From Isotricha intestinalis (taxonomy: Eukaryota; Ciliophora; Litostomatea; Vestibuliferida; Isotrichidae): DNA of 64,000 nucleotides. How positions within the stretch are numbered: position 1 is the stretch's first letter; each line of letters begins with the position of its first letter. The translations under genes were made by a program, and so were the position numbers. The stretch spans positions 1-64,000 of the forward strand of contig JAJJLU010003467.1 in the NCBI GenBank assembly GCA_023807065.1, read 5' to 3'. Below are positions 28,210 through 37,665 of this stretch, piece after piece. The notes beneath the pieces are model-generated. The model did not search any database. It saw only the letters and a list, made by a program, of their open reading frames with translations, and was not told the origin of the DNA.

Positions 28210-30534
28210 TCATTTATCAGAATGATAATGTTTATTATTATTATAATATCCATTAAATCTATTTTGTCCACTTCTATAATTCCCATTATTATTATTTAAA
28301 TTATTTCCTTTAAAATCATCTTTATTATTATTAGCTAACATTTCTCCTAATTCTTTATGTTTAGAAATTAATTTAACAATTAATTTATTTCCAAAATTAG
28401 CTTTTTTAATTTCAGAAATTCCTTTAGTAATAATTTGTAAAATTCGAGTATATAAAATTCCTTTTTCAACAATTAATGCTTTTTGAATAACATAATTTCC
28501 AAAAGGATCCATTAATAAATCAATAATAGAATGAGGATCTTTTTCTATCATACTATTTAATAATATATTTCTAGTATTTTCATTAGAATTTTCAAAACAT
28601 TTTTCAATAACATTAGCACTAAATTTTTTTTTACAATAATCAATAATATTTAAACTTATTTTATGAATAATATCTTTAATTTCATTAAATTCTAAATCAT
28701 TAGTAATTAATAAATATTGAATAACATAATTTCCAAATTGATCATTAATAATTTTATCTAAATTTTTTAATATTAAATTTAATATTTTTGGTCTTTGACT
28801 TTCATCACCTTCACTAATACATTTTTGAATCACACAAACACCATGTTTACTATTAGTAATATCTAAGAAATTTTCAATAACAATTTGAAAAATAAAATTA
28901 GTATATTCACAATTATGAATAGTAGATAAGTATTTTTGTATAATATGATTACCATAAGGAGTTTTCATTATTTCTTTTAAATTATCAGAACAAATATTAT
29001 AAATAAACTTATTTAATAATATTGGAGAAGAAGAAACTTTATCAACTAATTTTTGAATAACTCTTGTTCCATGACAAGAAGTACAAATTTGAAAAAAAGA
29101 TTGTTGAGTTAAAGTTAGAAATTCAGATAAATTTTCAAAAGATAAAACATCTAATAATACTTGAAATAAATAATTTCCAAATTGATCACATATTAAATCT
29201 GATAATGAATTTTTTAATTCTGGAAATAATAAATCATTTGCAAATGAAGGATTAGATTGTATTTTTTCTTGAATAAATCTACATCCACTTTGTTCTTTTA
29301 TTAAATATGGTGATATTTTTGCTAAAGATGAATCTGTGTAATTTGAATAGTTTTCATTTTGGAAATTTAATTTTGATATTTCAGATTTGTTATTATTGTT
29401 AAATATTATATTATTTGAATAATTATTTCTAGGATAATATGAATTTGTTTGATTTTGTCTTAATTGAGAATATTGATAATTATTTTGGAGATTATTATTG
29501 TTTATATAATTAGAATAATTTAAAAGAGGATTTCTATTATTATTAATAGTATTATTATTATGATTATTATGATTATTATTATTAATATTAATATTATTAT
29601 TAATATTAATATTATTGTTATTAATATTAATATTATTATTATTAATATTATTATTAATATTAATATTATTGTTATTATTATTATTGTTATTAAACATTGA
29701 ATAATTGTTATTAATATTTATATAATTATTTTGATAATTTAACCCAAAGTTATTTTGTTGGAAATAATTATTATTAGAGAAAAAATCATTATTTTGATTA
29801 TTATTATTATAATTAATATTTGAATTTAAATTAATTAAATTATTTTGAAACAAATTATTCCTAATAATATCATCTTGATTGAATTCATTTTTAGAATCAT
29901 AATCATCATTATCTTCATTAACATCAATATATTTAATTGTTTCTTCATCATCAACATAAGTACTAATAATAATTTCTTTTTTAGTTTTATTAATATAATT
30001 TTCTCCTTTATCAAATAATTCTTGAAAATCATCAATTTCACCTTTTAATTTTTTAACAAATAATAAATAATCATTAACAACATTTTTAGGAGGTTTATCA
30101 ATTCCATAATATGATAACATTGGATTTGATTCTTCTCTTCTTAAATTATTTTTGTATTTATTAGAAACTGTACTTTTACAAAAATCACTTTTTAATATAA
30201 AATTTTTTCCCATTGATGATGATAAATTACTTTTTATTTCTTTATTTATATTGTTTTTGTTTGATATATTATTTATATTATTATTTATGCTTTCTATTTT
30301 TTTTTTTTCATTTTTTTCTTTTTTATTTTCTTCTTCTTTTTTCTCATTTTCTTTATATTCTATTGGAATTTTTAGTGTTTTTTTTTTTGTTGATTTTCGC
30401 TTTCTTTCTTGTAATTTTTGGTGATTTAAATTTTCACAACTTTTATTTCTTTTTATGTTTATTATATTTATTTTTGTAAATATTCCTTTTTTTTTTGTAA
30501 AAGTATCTTCTTGTTTTTCACAAGCTACTATCAT
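28210..30534 (-). CDS. Pumilio/PUF-family RNA-binding protein
   Basis: The 774-residue protein has a C-terminal Pumilio homology domain (about residues 400-740) with eight repeats. Their recognition helices are readable: DQFGNYLFQV, CHGTRVIQKL, PYGNHIIQKY, KHGVCVIQKC, DQFGNYVIQY, KFSANVIEKC, PFGNYVIQKA and NFGNKLIVKL. PUF proteins bind 3'-UTR elements and repress or destabilise mRNAs. The N-terminal half is disordered, with a Lys-rich block and a very long Asn/Ile run (residues about 250-345). The gene ends in TGA, one of the few non-TAA stops here. Confidence 0.95.
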   Translation of the reverse strand: MIVACEKQEDTFTKKKGIFTKINIINIKRNKSCENLNHQKLQERKRKSTKKKTLKIPIEYKENEKKEEENKKEKNEKKKIESINNNINNISNKNNINKEIKSNLSSSMGKNFILKSDFCKSTVSNKYKNNLRREESNPMLSYYGIDKPPKNVVNDYLLFVKKLKGEIDDFQELFDKGENYINKTKKEIIISTYVDDEETIKYIDVNEDNDDYDSKNEFNQDDIIRNNLFQNNLINLNSNINYNNNNQNNDFFSNNNYFQQNNFGLNYQNNYININNNYSMFNNNNNNNNNININNNINNNNININNNNININNNININNNNHNNHNNNTINNNRNPLLNYSNYINNNNLQNNYQYSQLRQNQTNSYYPRNNYSNNIIFNNNNKSEISKLNFQNENYSNYTDSSLAKISPYLIKEQSGCRFIQEKIQSNPSFANDLLFPELKNSLSDLICDQFGNYLFQVLLDVLSFENLSEFLTLTQQSFFQICTSCHGTRVIQKLVDKVSSSPILLNKFIYNICSDNLKEIMKTPYGNHIIQKYLSTIHNCEYTNFIFQIVIENFLDITNSKHGVCVIQKCISEGDESQRPKILNLILKNLDKIINDQFGNYVIQYLLITNDLEFNEIKDIIHKISLNIIDYCKKKFSANVIEKCFENSNENTRNILLNSMIEKDPHSIIDLLMDPFGNYVIQKALIVEKGILYTRILQIITKGISEIKKANFGNKLIVKLISKHKELGEMLANNNKDDFKGNNLNNNNGNYRSGQNRFNGYYNNNKHYHSDK
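29540..29710. repeat. ATT/AAT trinucleotide tract coding poly-Asn/Ile
   Basis: An interrupted (ATTATTAATATT)-type repeat inside the PUF gene, coding alternating Asn and Ile on the minus strand. It is probably length-variable between individuals. Similar shorter tracts occur near 13250, 21510 and 26040. Confidence 0.8.
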
Positions 30535-30671
30535 TTTTTTTAATTTCTAATATATATTTTTATTCTATATTAATCCTATTTTACTTTTTTTAATTATTTT
30601 TTTTTGTAAATGTGATGTTATTTTTAATTAAATTTGGTATTTATTTTTTAAGAAATTAAGGGAATAAAAAA

Positions 30672-31655
30672 ATGGAAGATTATTCTTTTGAAAAAGATAA
30701 TTTTTATGTTGAATCAGAAAATTTGCAAAATATAAATGAAGAGGAATTCTTTTATAAAACAAATTCAGATATTAATTTTAAAAAAAAAGAAAGTACATCT
30801 TTTATATTAAAAAATTATATTCATGGAGTATTAGATATAAATAAAGATAATATAGATGAAAAAGTACAAATATTAGGTAATAGAAGAGACATACATTCAA
30901 TTGAAATTTTAATAAATGACAATAAAATAAATACAACAAATAAAATACAATTTGATACAATAAGAGCATATAGCTTATATTATAATTTCACTAAATTCAT
31001 ATCAAATATATCAAATTTATTTTATGAATGTTCATCATTAACTTTTTTAGATTTATCTAATTTTTCTTCAATAAATACAATAAATATGAGTAATTTATTC
31101 AATGGATGTAATAATTTAACTTATTTAAATTTAAGTAATTTAAATACTCAAAAAGTAACAGATATGAGTTTTATGTTTAATGATTGTTTTTCTTTAACAA
31201 ATTTAAATGTATCTAGTTTTATAACTGATAATGTTACTAATATGTCAAATATGTTTTGTCACTGTAAATCTTTAAAAGAATTAAATTTATCTAATTTTAA
31301 TACTTTGAATGTAGTTAATATGAGTGATATGTTTAGAAATTGTTCTTCTTTGACAAAATTAAATTTATTTAATTTTAAGACTAATAATGTTATTAATATG
31401 AGTTATATGTTTTATCAATGTAATAATTTAGAACTTTTAAATATTAATAATTTCAATACTTTTCATTTAATGTATATGAATCATATGTTTTTTAATTGTT
31501 CTAAATTATTTTTTTTAAATTTATCTTCTTTTAATATAAATAAAGTTAATAAATTAAATGATGTTTTTAAAGGAATAAATCATGATATTATTTTTATAAT
31601 AAAAGACCAAAAATTATTAAAGGAACTAAAAAAAAGTATAAATAAGGAAAATTAA
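30672..31655 (+). CDS. BspA-type leucine-rich repeat protein (DUF285)
   Basis: The 327-residue protein carries about eight BspA/DUF285 repeats of 23 residues (about residues 115-310). Each has the form LxxLNLSNFNTxxVxxMSxMFxxCxS: LSNLNTQKVTDMSFMFNDC, LSNFNTLNVVNMSDMFRNC, LFNFKTNNVINMSYMFYQC. The N-terminal 110 residues include IHGVLDINKDNIDEKVQILGN, which resembles the entry strand seen before such repeats. There is no clear signal peptide, so an intracellular location is likely. Repeats of this type are common in anaerobic protists and gut bacteria. Confidence 0.85.
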   Translation: MEDYSFEKDNFYVESENLQNINEEEFFYKTNSDINFKKKESTSFILKNYIHGVLDINKDNIDEKVQILGNRRDIHSIEILINDNKINTTNKIQFDTIRAYSLYYNFTKFISNISNLFYECSSLTFLDLSNFSSINTINMSNLFNGCNNLTYLNLSNLNTQKVTDMSFMFNDCFSLTNLNVSSFITDNVTNMSNMFCHCKSLKELNLSNFNTLNVVNMSDMFRNCSSLTKLNLFNFKTNNVINMSYMFYQCNNLELLNINNFNTFHLMYMNHMFFNCSKLFFLNLSSFNINKVNKLNDVFKGINHDIIFIIKDQKLLKELKKSINKEN

Positions 31656-31766
31656 TCTTTTTCTCAAAGAAAAAAGCATTTTACCTATAGATAATTAAAT
31701 TAATAAAAAACAATAAAATTGAAAAATTAAAAAAAATTATTTTATTTATCATTTTGAAATAAAAAA

Positions 31767-32406
31767 ATGGATGAAATAAAAGTATAAAAAGAAATTAGAA
31801 ATAATAAAATCAATCTTCTTAAAGGAAATGAAAATATTATAAATATTCAAATTAATTAGAAAAATAAACTATCATCAAAAATTCAAAATTAGATTTAATA
31901 TAATTAATAAAACTACAATAAAAAAAATAATAATTTTAAGACATACTCAAGTAGAATAAAAAAAAGGATTAAATTCAAAAAAAGTATGATTCAAATTAAA
32001 AAAAAGAAGGTAAAGTGGATAAAAAAATATTAAATTTACTTAAAGAAATGTTTCTTTTGAATTAATTTTTATTTCTCCTTTAAAAAGAGTTTTACAAACT
32101 TTTCATTATATTGAAAATATGTAAGAGAATTTTTAATTAAAAAAGATAAAATAAAGGAATGAATTTAACAAAATTAAAAGAATATTTTGATATAATAAAT
32201 TAATATTAATTTAAACAATATTATTTTAATTTCTCATTGTATAATAATCGAATTTTAAATAATCAAGAAAAAGTTTATTTCAAAATGAAAATATTATTAA
32301 TATTTGTGTAAAGGAAGTAAAGTATGATAATGATAAAAATAAAAATAACATATTTAATTGTATTACACTTAATCATATAATTAGAATATTTATTCTTAAA
32401 TTAAGT
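31767..32406 (+). pseudogene. Dead histidine phosphatase (phosphoglycerate-mutase branch 1)
   Basis: Frame 31928 onward reads IIILRHTQVE, the RHG-type catalytic start. After about 35 codons with TAA and TGA interruptions it reads FELIFISPLKRVLQTFHYIENM, the highly characteristic family motif. Further down are a possible second-His region (ISHCIII) and, after a shift, NENIINICVKEVKYDNDKNKNNIFNCITLNHI, which looks like the family's C-terminal strand. A possible N-terminal start is the ATG at 31767 (MDEIKV then TAA). Multiple stops and frame changes make it non-functional. Confidence 0.6.
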
Positions 32407-32501
32407 TAAATAATATATAAACAATTATAAAACAAAAATTGTAAAAAACAATTAAAAATAATTTATTTTTTTTTTAAATTTATAAAAAAAATTAAATTAT
32501 T

Positions 32502-33794
32502 TTAAAAAGCAATTGCTTTAAAAGCTTTAAAAAATCCATAAAGAATAGGAAGCATAATAGGTAAAAATTGTCCAACTTTAAATTCATCACTAAAATAATG
32601 TTCAAACAAAACTAATTGATTACTTTCCATTAAATATTGAGAAATAATATATATTTCATTTAATTCTTTAGTAAAATCTCCTTCAAATTTTTTCCTTAAA
32701 AATTGAGTAAAAATTTCATGAATAATATTTAATTTTTCTTTAACATCATTGATTGTTTTAATTGTTTCATATAAAGAAAAAATTCTATTTGCTTTTTCTA
32801 AATTTCTTAATGTTGCTATTAATAAAATATGATTTCTGATTATTTTTGAATTAAATATTTTTTCTAATTCATTTAAAGTAAATGAATCTTTTATTAAATC
32901 TTTGAATAAATAACTTGGAAATATTTTAGAAAAACAAACTAAATTTATAATCTTATTTAATTCTTCTTTTTTAATATTATTAAAAATAATTGGAAAAATA
33001 AAAGAACTTAAATCTTGATTATAAATAATAGAAGAATTTAATTTAGTTTTATTCTTATTATGAATAATAATATTAATAATTTCATTATCATTTAATTCAT
33101 CAAATAATAATTTTGGATTTGTTAATTTTAAACTAGAATATAAATATTCGTTTTCTTCTAAAGAAGTTTCATTTCTATAATTAATATATTTAATTATTAA
33201 ATTTAAGCCTGAATTTTTTAAATTACTTTGAAAATATTCATTAATAGAAGGAAATAAATAATTTTCAACTGATGTATCATAATAATTATCTTTTATAATA
33301 TAGAAATTTATTGCTCTATAAACTGGTATTTTTCCTAAATTTTTTTCTAAAGTTAAATTTAAAGGCTTTGATGAATTTGTACTTATACTAAATAATTGTA
33401 ATAAAGGAAAAATTGTTGAATTAAATTCATCTTCTTTTAATAAATTAAAATTAATAAAATTTAATTCATTCTTTTCTTTATTGTAATTAAAGCTAAATTC
33501 CTTTTTATTTAAATTTTCTGTAAATTTAATTTTAAAAGGATAATAATATTGAGTTAAATTATATGTAATATTAAATTTTAGATTTTCACTTTCATCTTTT
33601 TTAATTTTTCTCTTTTCATAAAAGTTAATATTATTATCAATCAATTTATTAGTATATAATCCTAAAATATTTTTAATATTCGCAATACTTGGGGGTTTAT
33701 TGTAACTTCTCAAAATTTTTAAAGTAATTAATAAAGAAATAATCCCAATTCCAATCACGAAAAAATAATAAATTCTCTTAATATTAATCTTCAT
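32502..33794 (-). CDS. PIGS: PIG-S-like GPI transamidase subunit
   Basis: The 430-residue protein has a hydrophobic segment near each end (residues about 9-26 and 405-428), the topology of PIG-S/Gpi17. The C-terminus (NEIYIISQYLMESNQLVLFEHYFSDEFKVGQFLPIMLPILYGF) fits the PIG-S pattern of a helix, a downstream phenylalanine-rich motif and a Pro-Leu-rich membrane helix. The lumenal middle is diverged. PIG-S is part of the ER complex that attaches GPI anchors to secreted proteins; a candidate GPI client lies at 42488-42967. The call rests on topology and the C-terminal pattern, so it is moderate. Confidence 0.6.
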   Translation of the reverse strand: MKINIKRIYYFFVIGIGIISLLITLKILRSYNKPPSIANIKNILGLYTNKLIDNNINFYEKRKIKKDESENLKFNITYNLTQYYYPFKIKFTENLNKKEFSFNYNKEKNELNFINFNLLKEDEFNSTIFPLLQLFSISTNSSKPLNLTLEKNLGKIPVYRAINFYIIKDNYYDTSVENYLFPSINEYFQSNLKNSGLNLIIKYINYRNETSLEENEYLYSSLKLTNPKLLFDELNDNEIINIIIHNKNKTKLNSSIIYNQDLSSFIFPIIFNNIKKEELNKIINLVCFSKIFPSYLFKDLIKDSFTLNELEKIFNSKIIRNHILLIATLRNLEKANRIFSLYETIKTINDVKEKLNIIHEIFTQFLRKKFEGDFTKELNEIYIISQYLMESNQLVLFEHYFSDEFKVGQFLPIMLPILYGFFKAFKAIAF

Positions 33795-34473
33795 ATTTAA
33801 AAAATAAATGAAAAAAAAAATAAAAAATAAATAAATAAAAAAAATTAAAAAAATGTATATTTGTGTTTATTATAAATTTTTCCATATTTAAAAGTATTAA
33901 AAAAATGTAAATTTTTAATATAATAGAAAAAAAGGAAAAACATTAGTTTTTAAAAAGTTTATATTAATGAAAATAAAGATTTGAATCATGATAGATTAAA
34001 ATATACTTATAAATTTCTTTATAAAGATTTTTTTCTTTTTTTATCTGTTGAAAAAATTATACTATTTTTTATGATAAAAAAATAAGTAATCCCATTGTTT
34101 TATCTATCTTTAAAACTATTATCAAAAAAGTTGATAAACAAAAATGGAAAAATTAATTCTAATAATTTTTTAAAGAAATAATATTTAAAAATAAATGATT
34201 TTATTTTTAATATTTTTTTTTCTATTTATTATTTTTATTCTACTATAAAACAATAATTATTACCCTTATTGTGTTTTACATACTTTTTATGTTAATTCAA
34301 TCAATTAAATATTTATTTCAAAATATCTATATACATTTATTTGTTTTTCAATATAAATATCCAAATTATAACATAAATATATATATAATATTATTTCAAA
34401 AACCAATATAAAAAAATAAAAAAAACAATGAAAAAAAAATTAAGAAAAAAAAAAATTCAATTAAAAAGAAAAA
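33795..34473. other. Intergenic 679 nt, nothing convincing
   Basis: Divergent promoter region between the PIG-S-like gene and the NEK kinase. Fragments such as DRLKYTYKFLYKDFFLFLSVEKI around 33990-34060 look faintly protein-like but are flanked by stops. No RNA gene or repeat is visible apart from A- and T-runs. The last 60 nt before the kinase start are almost all A. Confidence 0.3.
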
Positions 34474-35326
34474 ATGGAATCAAAGCCAGTTCTAAATGGT
34501 AGTATAATCCAAGGATATAAAATAATAAAATTCCTTGGAAAAGGAAAATTTAGTGACGTATACCAAGCAGAACGTCAACTGGACTCGAAACTGGTTGCAT
34601 TAAAAATAATAAAGATCTATGATATAATGGATAAAGAAACGGTTCAAAAATGTCTTCAAGAAGTAGATCTCTTAAAAAGAGTATCACATCCCAACATAGT
34701 GAAATATTTCGATTCTTTCATTTCCAACAACGAACTTTATATCGCAATAGAATGGGCAGATAAAGGAGATGTGAAGAAGTTGATAAAGAAGTTCAAACAG
34801 GAAGGAGACCAAATAGATGAGGTACACGTGATAGAATATGTACGTGAGATTGCCAGTGCACTACAACATATGCATGAGCAGAGAGTGATACATAGGGATT
34901 TGAAACCGGCTAATATCCTCATCTTTAGTGATGGGACTTTTAAATTAGGAGATTTAGGATTAGGAAGATCACTAAGTAAAGAAACAATAAAAGCTTTTTC
35001 TCGAGTTGGAACTCCTTTATATATGGCACCTGAAGTTATTAATAATAAAGGATATGATTTTAAAAGTGATAATTGGAGTTTAGGTTGTGTTTATGAATTA
35101 GTCTTTTTGAGTTCTCCTTTTCAAATTAATGAAAAAATTTCTGTTATGGATCTTTTTTAAAGTCATTACTTTAGGACAATATAAAGAAATTGATGATCCT
35201 AAATATAAAACTGCTAAAATCATTGTTAATGGACTTATTAAAATAAATCCTAATGAAAGATTAGATTTAAAGGATGTTATTAAAATTTGTAATGATTATT
35301 TAAGTAAAGTTGAAGAAAAACCAAGA
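34474..35326 (+). CDS. NEK6/7-type protein kinase, one frame break, joined to IFT57
   Basis: Kinase domain with all catalytic motifs: LGKGKFSDVY (Gly loop), VALK (Lys44), VIHRDLKPAN (140-147), DLGLGR (160-165), GTPLYMAPE and SDNWSLGC. DLGLGR and the short N-terminus fit NEK6/NEK7. The frame stops at TAA 35158 inside CTTTTTTAAAG. Dropping one T continues perfectly with KVITLGQY and NPNERLDLKDV, the end of the kinase lobe. The kinase then runs in frame, with no stop, into IFT57 sequence. Bases 34474-34930 are markedly richer in G/C than the rest. A homopolymer sequencing error, a recent mutation or true decay could explain the break. Confidence 0.75.
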
Positions 35327-36740
35327 TTTGATCCTTTTATTATTATGGATGATATTAATGAAAAATTAAGATTACTTAATTATGAAAATAATTTTTGTAA
35401 GAAATTTAATAAAGAGATTATTAATAAATATTATTTCGCAATTAATATTTATGGTTATGATTATAATAATGAAAATAATTCTCTTAATGAAAATTACCCA
35501 GTTCAATTTTCTTATTTTTATGATTTGAGTAATTGGTTAATATCATTAATAAAAAAAAATGAAATTTAAATATAATTCAAGGGTTAGAAATAAAGATAAA
35601 AAAATATGATTAGAAAAAATCACATGAACAACAAATGAATGAATTGATAGAAGATTTAAAATCAATAGATGTGAAAGTATTATTAAATTCCAAATTTAAA
35701 TATGGATATGGAGATGGAGTATGTTTAGTTTTAACTCAATTATGTGATAAATATTTAATAAAACAAAATTATATATTTAAAAAACCAAAATTTAAAGAAG
35801 GAAAACAAAAAATTGAAGAAATAAAAGGATATGATGATATTGTTCTTGAAGAAAATATTGGAAAAATTTTGGTTTTAAAACAAAAACAGGAATAAATTTT
35901 GGAGGAGGATTTAAACATAATATTACTTCTACAAACACTAAATTTTTTCAAGGAATTGGAATTAAGAGATTTAATTCATATTCTAATGATGATGTTAATA
36001 TTGCTGCTACTGAAATTTCTGTGGAAGATGAAAATTATATTAATGTTAATAATATTAAAAATAATATTTTAATTAGTGGAATTGAACAAAGTGAATGGAA
36101 TAAAGAATTTAAAAGAGTTGAAAATATTTTAGAAATTCCTGAAGTCCTGAAATTTTTGAACAAAGTGAAAGTTCAAAATATTAATAATAATGATAATAAG
36201 AAAAGTATTATTAGGAGATTATATAATTTTAATATTAATTTTGATAATAATTTTTATTTTATTCAAGGTATTAATGATTATAATGAAGGAATTGAAAAAG
36301 AATTAAAAAAAATAAATCAAATTGAAAGTTCCTTAGGAAATAATGAAGAAAATAAAAGTAATTTATCTAAATTAAAATTAACACAAAATGCTGTTAAACA
36401 TTATAAAGAAGATATTGATAATGTTAATGATGAAATTGAAAGTTTGAAAAAAGAAAAAGAAAGAATTATTCATAAAATTAATAAATTAAATGCTTTGGAA
36501 AAAAATGAATTAAGTATTGAAGATAAAAATAAATTAAAAGATATTAAAGAAAATATAAATAAATTAAAAAATGAAACTTTAAAATATAATTCTGAAGAAA
36601 GTATTTTAAATGCTGCTTTAATGAATTTAAATAAAAATGAAAATACTAATTTAATAAATAATAATATTAATAAAGTTTTATTTTCAAAAAATGAAAATGA
36701 TGAAAATGAACAAATTTTTTCAAATGATGAAATAATTTAA
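35327..36740 (+). pseudogene. IFT57: IFT57 (IFT-B subunit), fused to kinase and frame-broken
   Basis: IFT57 is a peripheral subunit of intraflagellar transport complex B. Its conserved parts appear in order: IIMDDINEKLRLLNYENNFC and SNWLISLIKK (35336-35566), YGYGDGVCLVLTQLCDKYL with FKKPKF (35698-35800), then EQSEWNKEFKRVENIL and NDYNEGIEKELKKINQIESSL plus coiled coil (36080-36740). The pieces lie in three frames. The breaks are TAA 35567, an in-frame TAG 35611, and TAA 35893; the last piece is open from 35850. It has no separate start distance from the kinase. Either a decaying gene or an error-rich assembly patch. Confidence 0.65.
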
Positions 36741-36857
36741 AAAATTAAAGTTATTCTAATTATTTATTATATTTTTTATATATCTTTTAATTATAAATAA
36801 AAATTAAAAAAATTCAAAATATTATTTTTTAACAAAAAAACATTACTTTAAAAATAA

Positions 36858-37534
36858 ATGAATTCTTCATTTAAGAAAGAAAATCTTAAAAACTTTCAAA
36901 CAGAAAAAACAGAAAGTCAAAATAATTCATATATAAATGAAGAAAAAAATATAAATTATATGAAATTTAATGAAAAAATGGATTTTATAAATAATTGTTT
37001 AAATAAAATTAAATTATTAAATAAAGATGAAAATAATGGTTATAATTATTTAACAAATCAATGTTCAATTCAAGAAAAAAAAATAGAAGATTTAAAAAAA
37101 GAAATAAATGAATTAAATGAAAAAATAAATGAAATTAATATAGCAAAGAATGATATAGATAAAAAAATACTTTTAAAAAAAGTGTTTATATCATCAAATA
37201 AAATTTCAGAAAAAGAAAATAATGAAATAATTGAAGAAGAAATAAAAAATATAAATTCTGAAATTAAACAATTATCAGAAGAAATAAAATTTTTTGCTAA
37301 TTTTTCTCTTGATATTAATTATGAAATTGAAGAAATAAAAAAAATATTGATTATTTAATTAAAGAAAATTCACTTTTAGAAAAAAATATTTCTAAATTTG
37401 AAAAAGAAGAAAAATGTTTTACTTTTGAAAATATAAGAATTAATGAACAAAATAAATCACAAGAATTTACTAGTCAACAATATTTAAAAGAAATTGAAAA
37501 TAAAACTAATTTATATATTTTAAAGTCAAAATAA
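36858..37534 (+). CDS. Coiled-coil protein with one frameshift
   Basis: The frame from the ATG at 36858 stops at 37358. Adding one A to the run of eight at 37337-37344 continues it without a stop as KNIDYLIKENSLLEKNISKF to a TAA at 37534, about 225 residues. The whole is Lys/Glu/Asn-rich coiled coil (IEDLKKEINELNEKINEIN). No family recognised. It follows the broken kinase-IFT57 unit by 117 nt on the same strand and shares the frame damage, so it may be part of the same decaying patch. Confidence 0.5.
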
Positions 37535-37665
37535 AGATTAATGTTAACAAATAATTTATATTAAATAAATTTAAATATTAATAAAAATAATCAAATATAA
37601 AAAAATTAATTTCAAAGATATTAATTGATTTATTTATATTTAAAAACAATTTAACTATTTTAAAA

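Noticed and set aside
31767..32406. Reassigned stop codons (TAA/TAG = Gln) as explanation for interrupted frames
   Set aside because: More than 30 intact genes end at TAA at the expected protein length; the interrupted frames also contain TGA and frameshifts.
35150..35161. TTT-TAA-A as Euplotes-style programmed +1 frameshift
   Set aside because: Euplotes reads TGA as Cys, whereas TGA is a stop here; the other breaks nearby are -1 and one is an in-frame TAG, so a programmed signal is not the simplest explanation.
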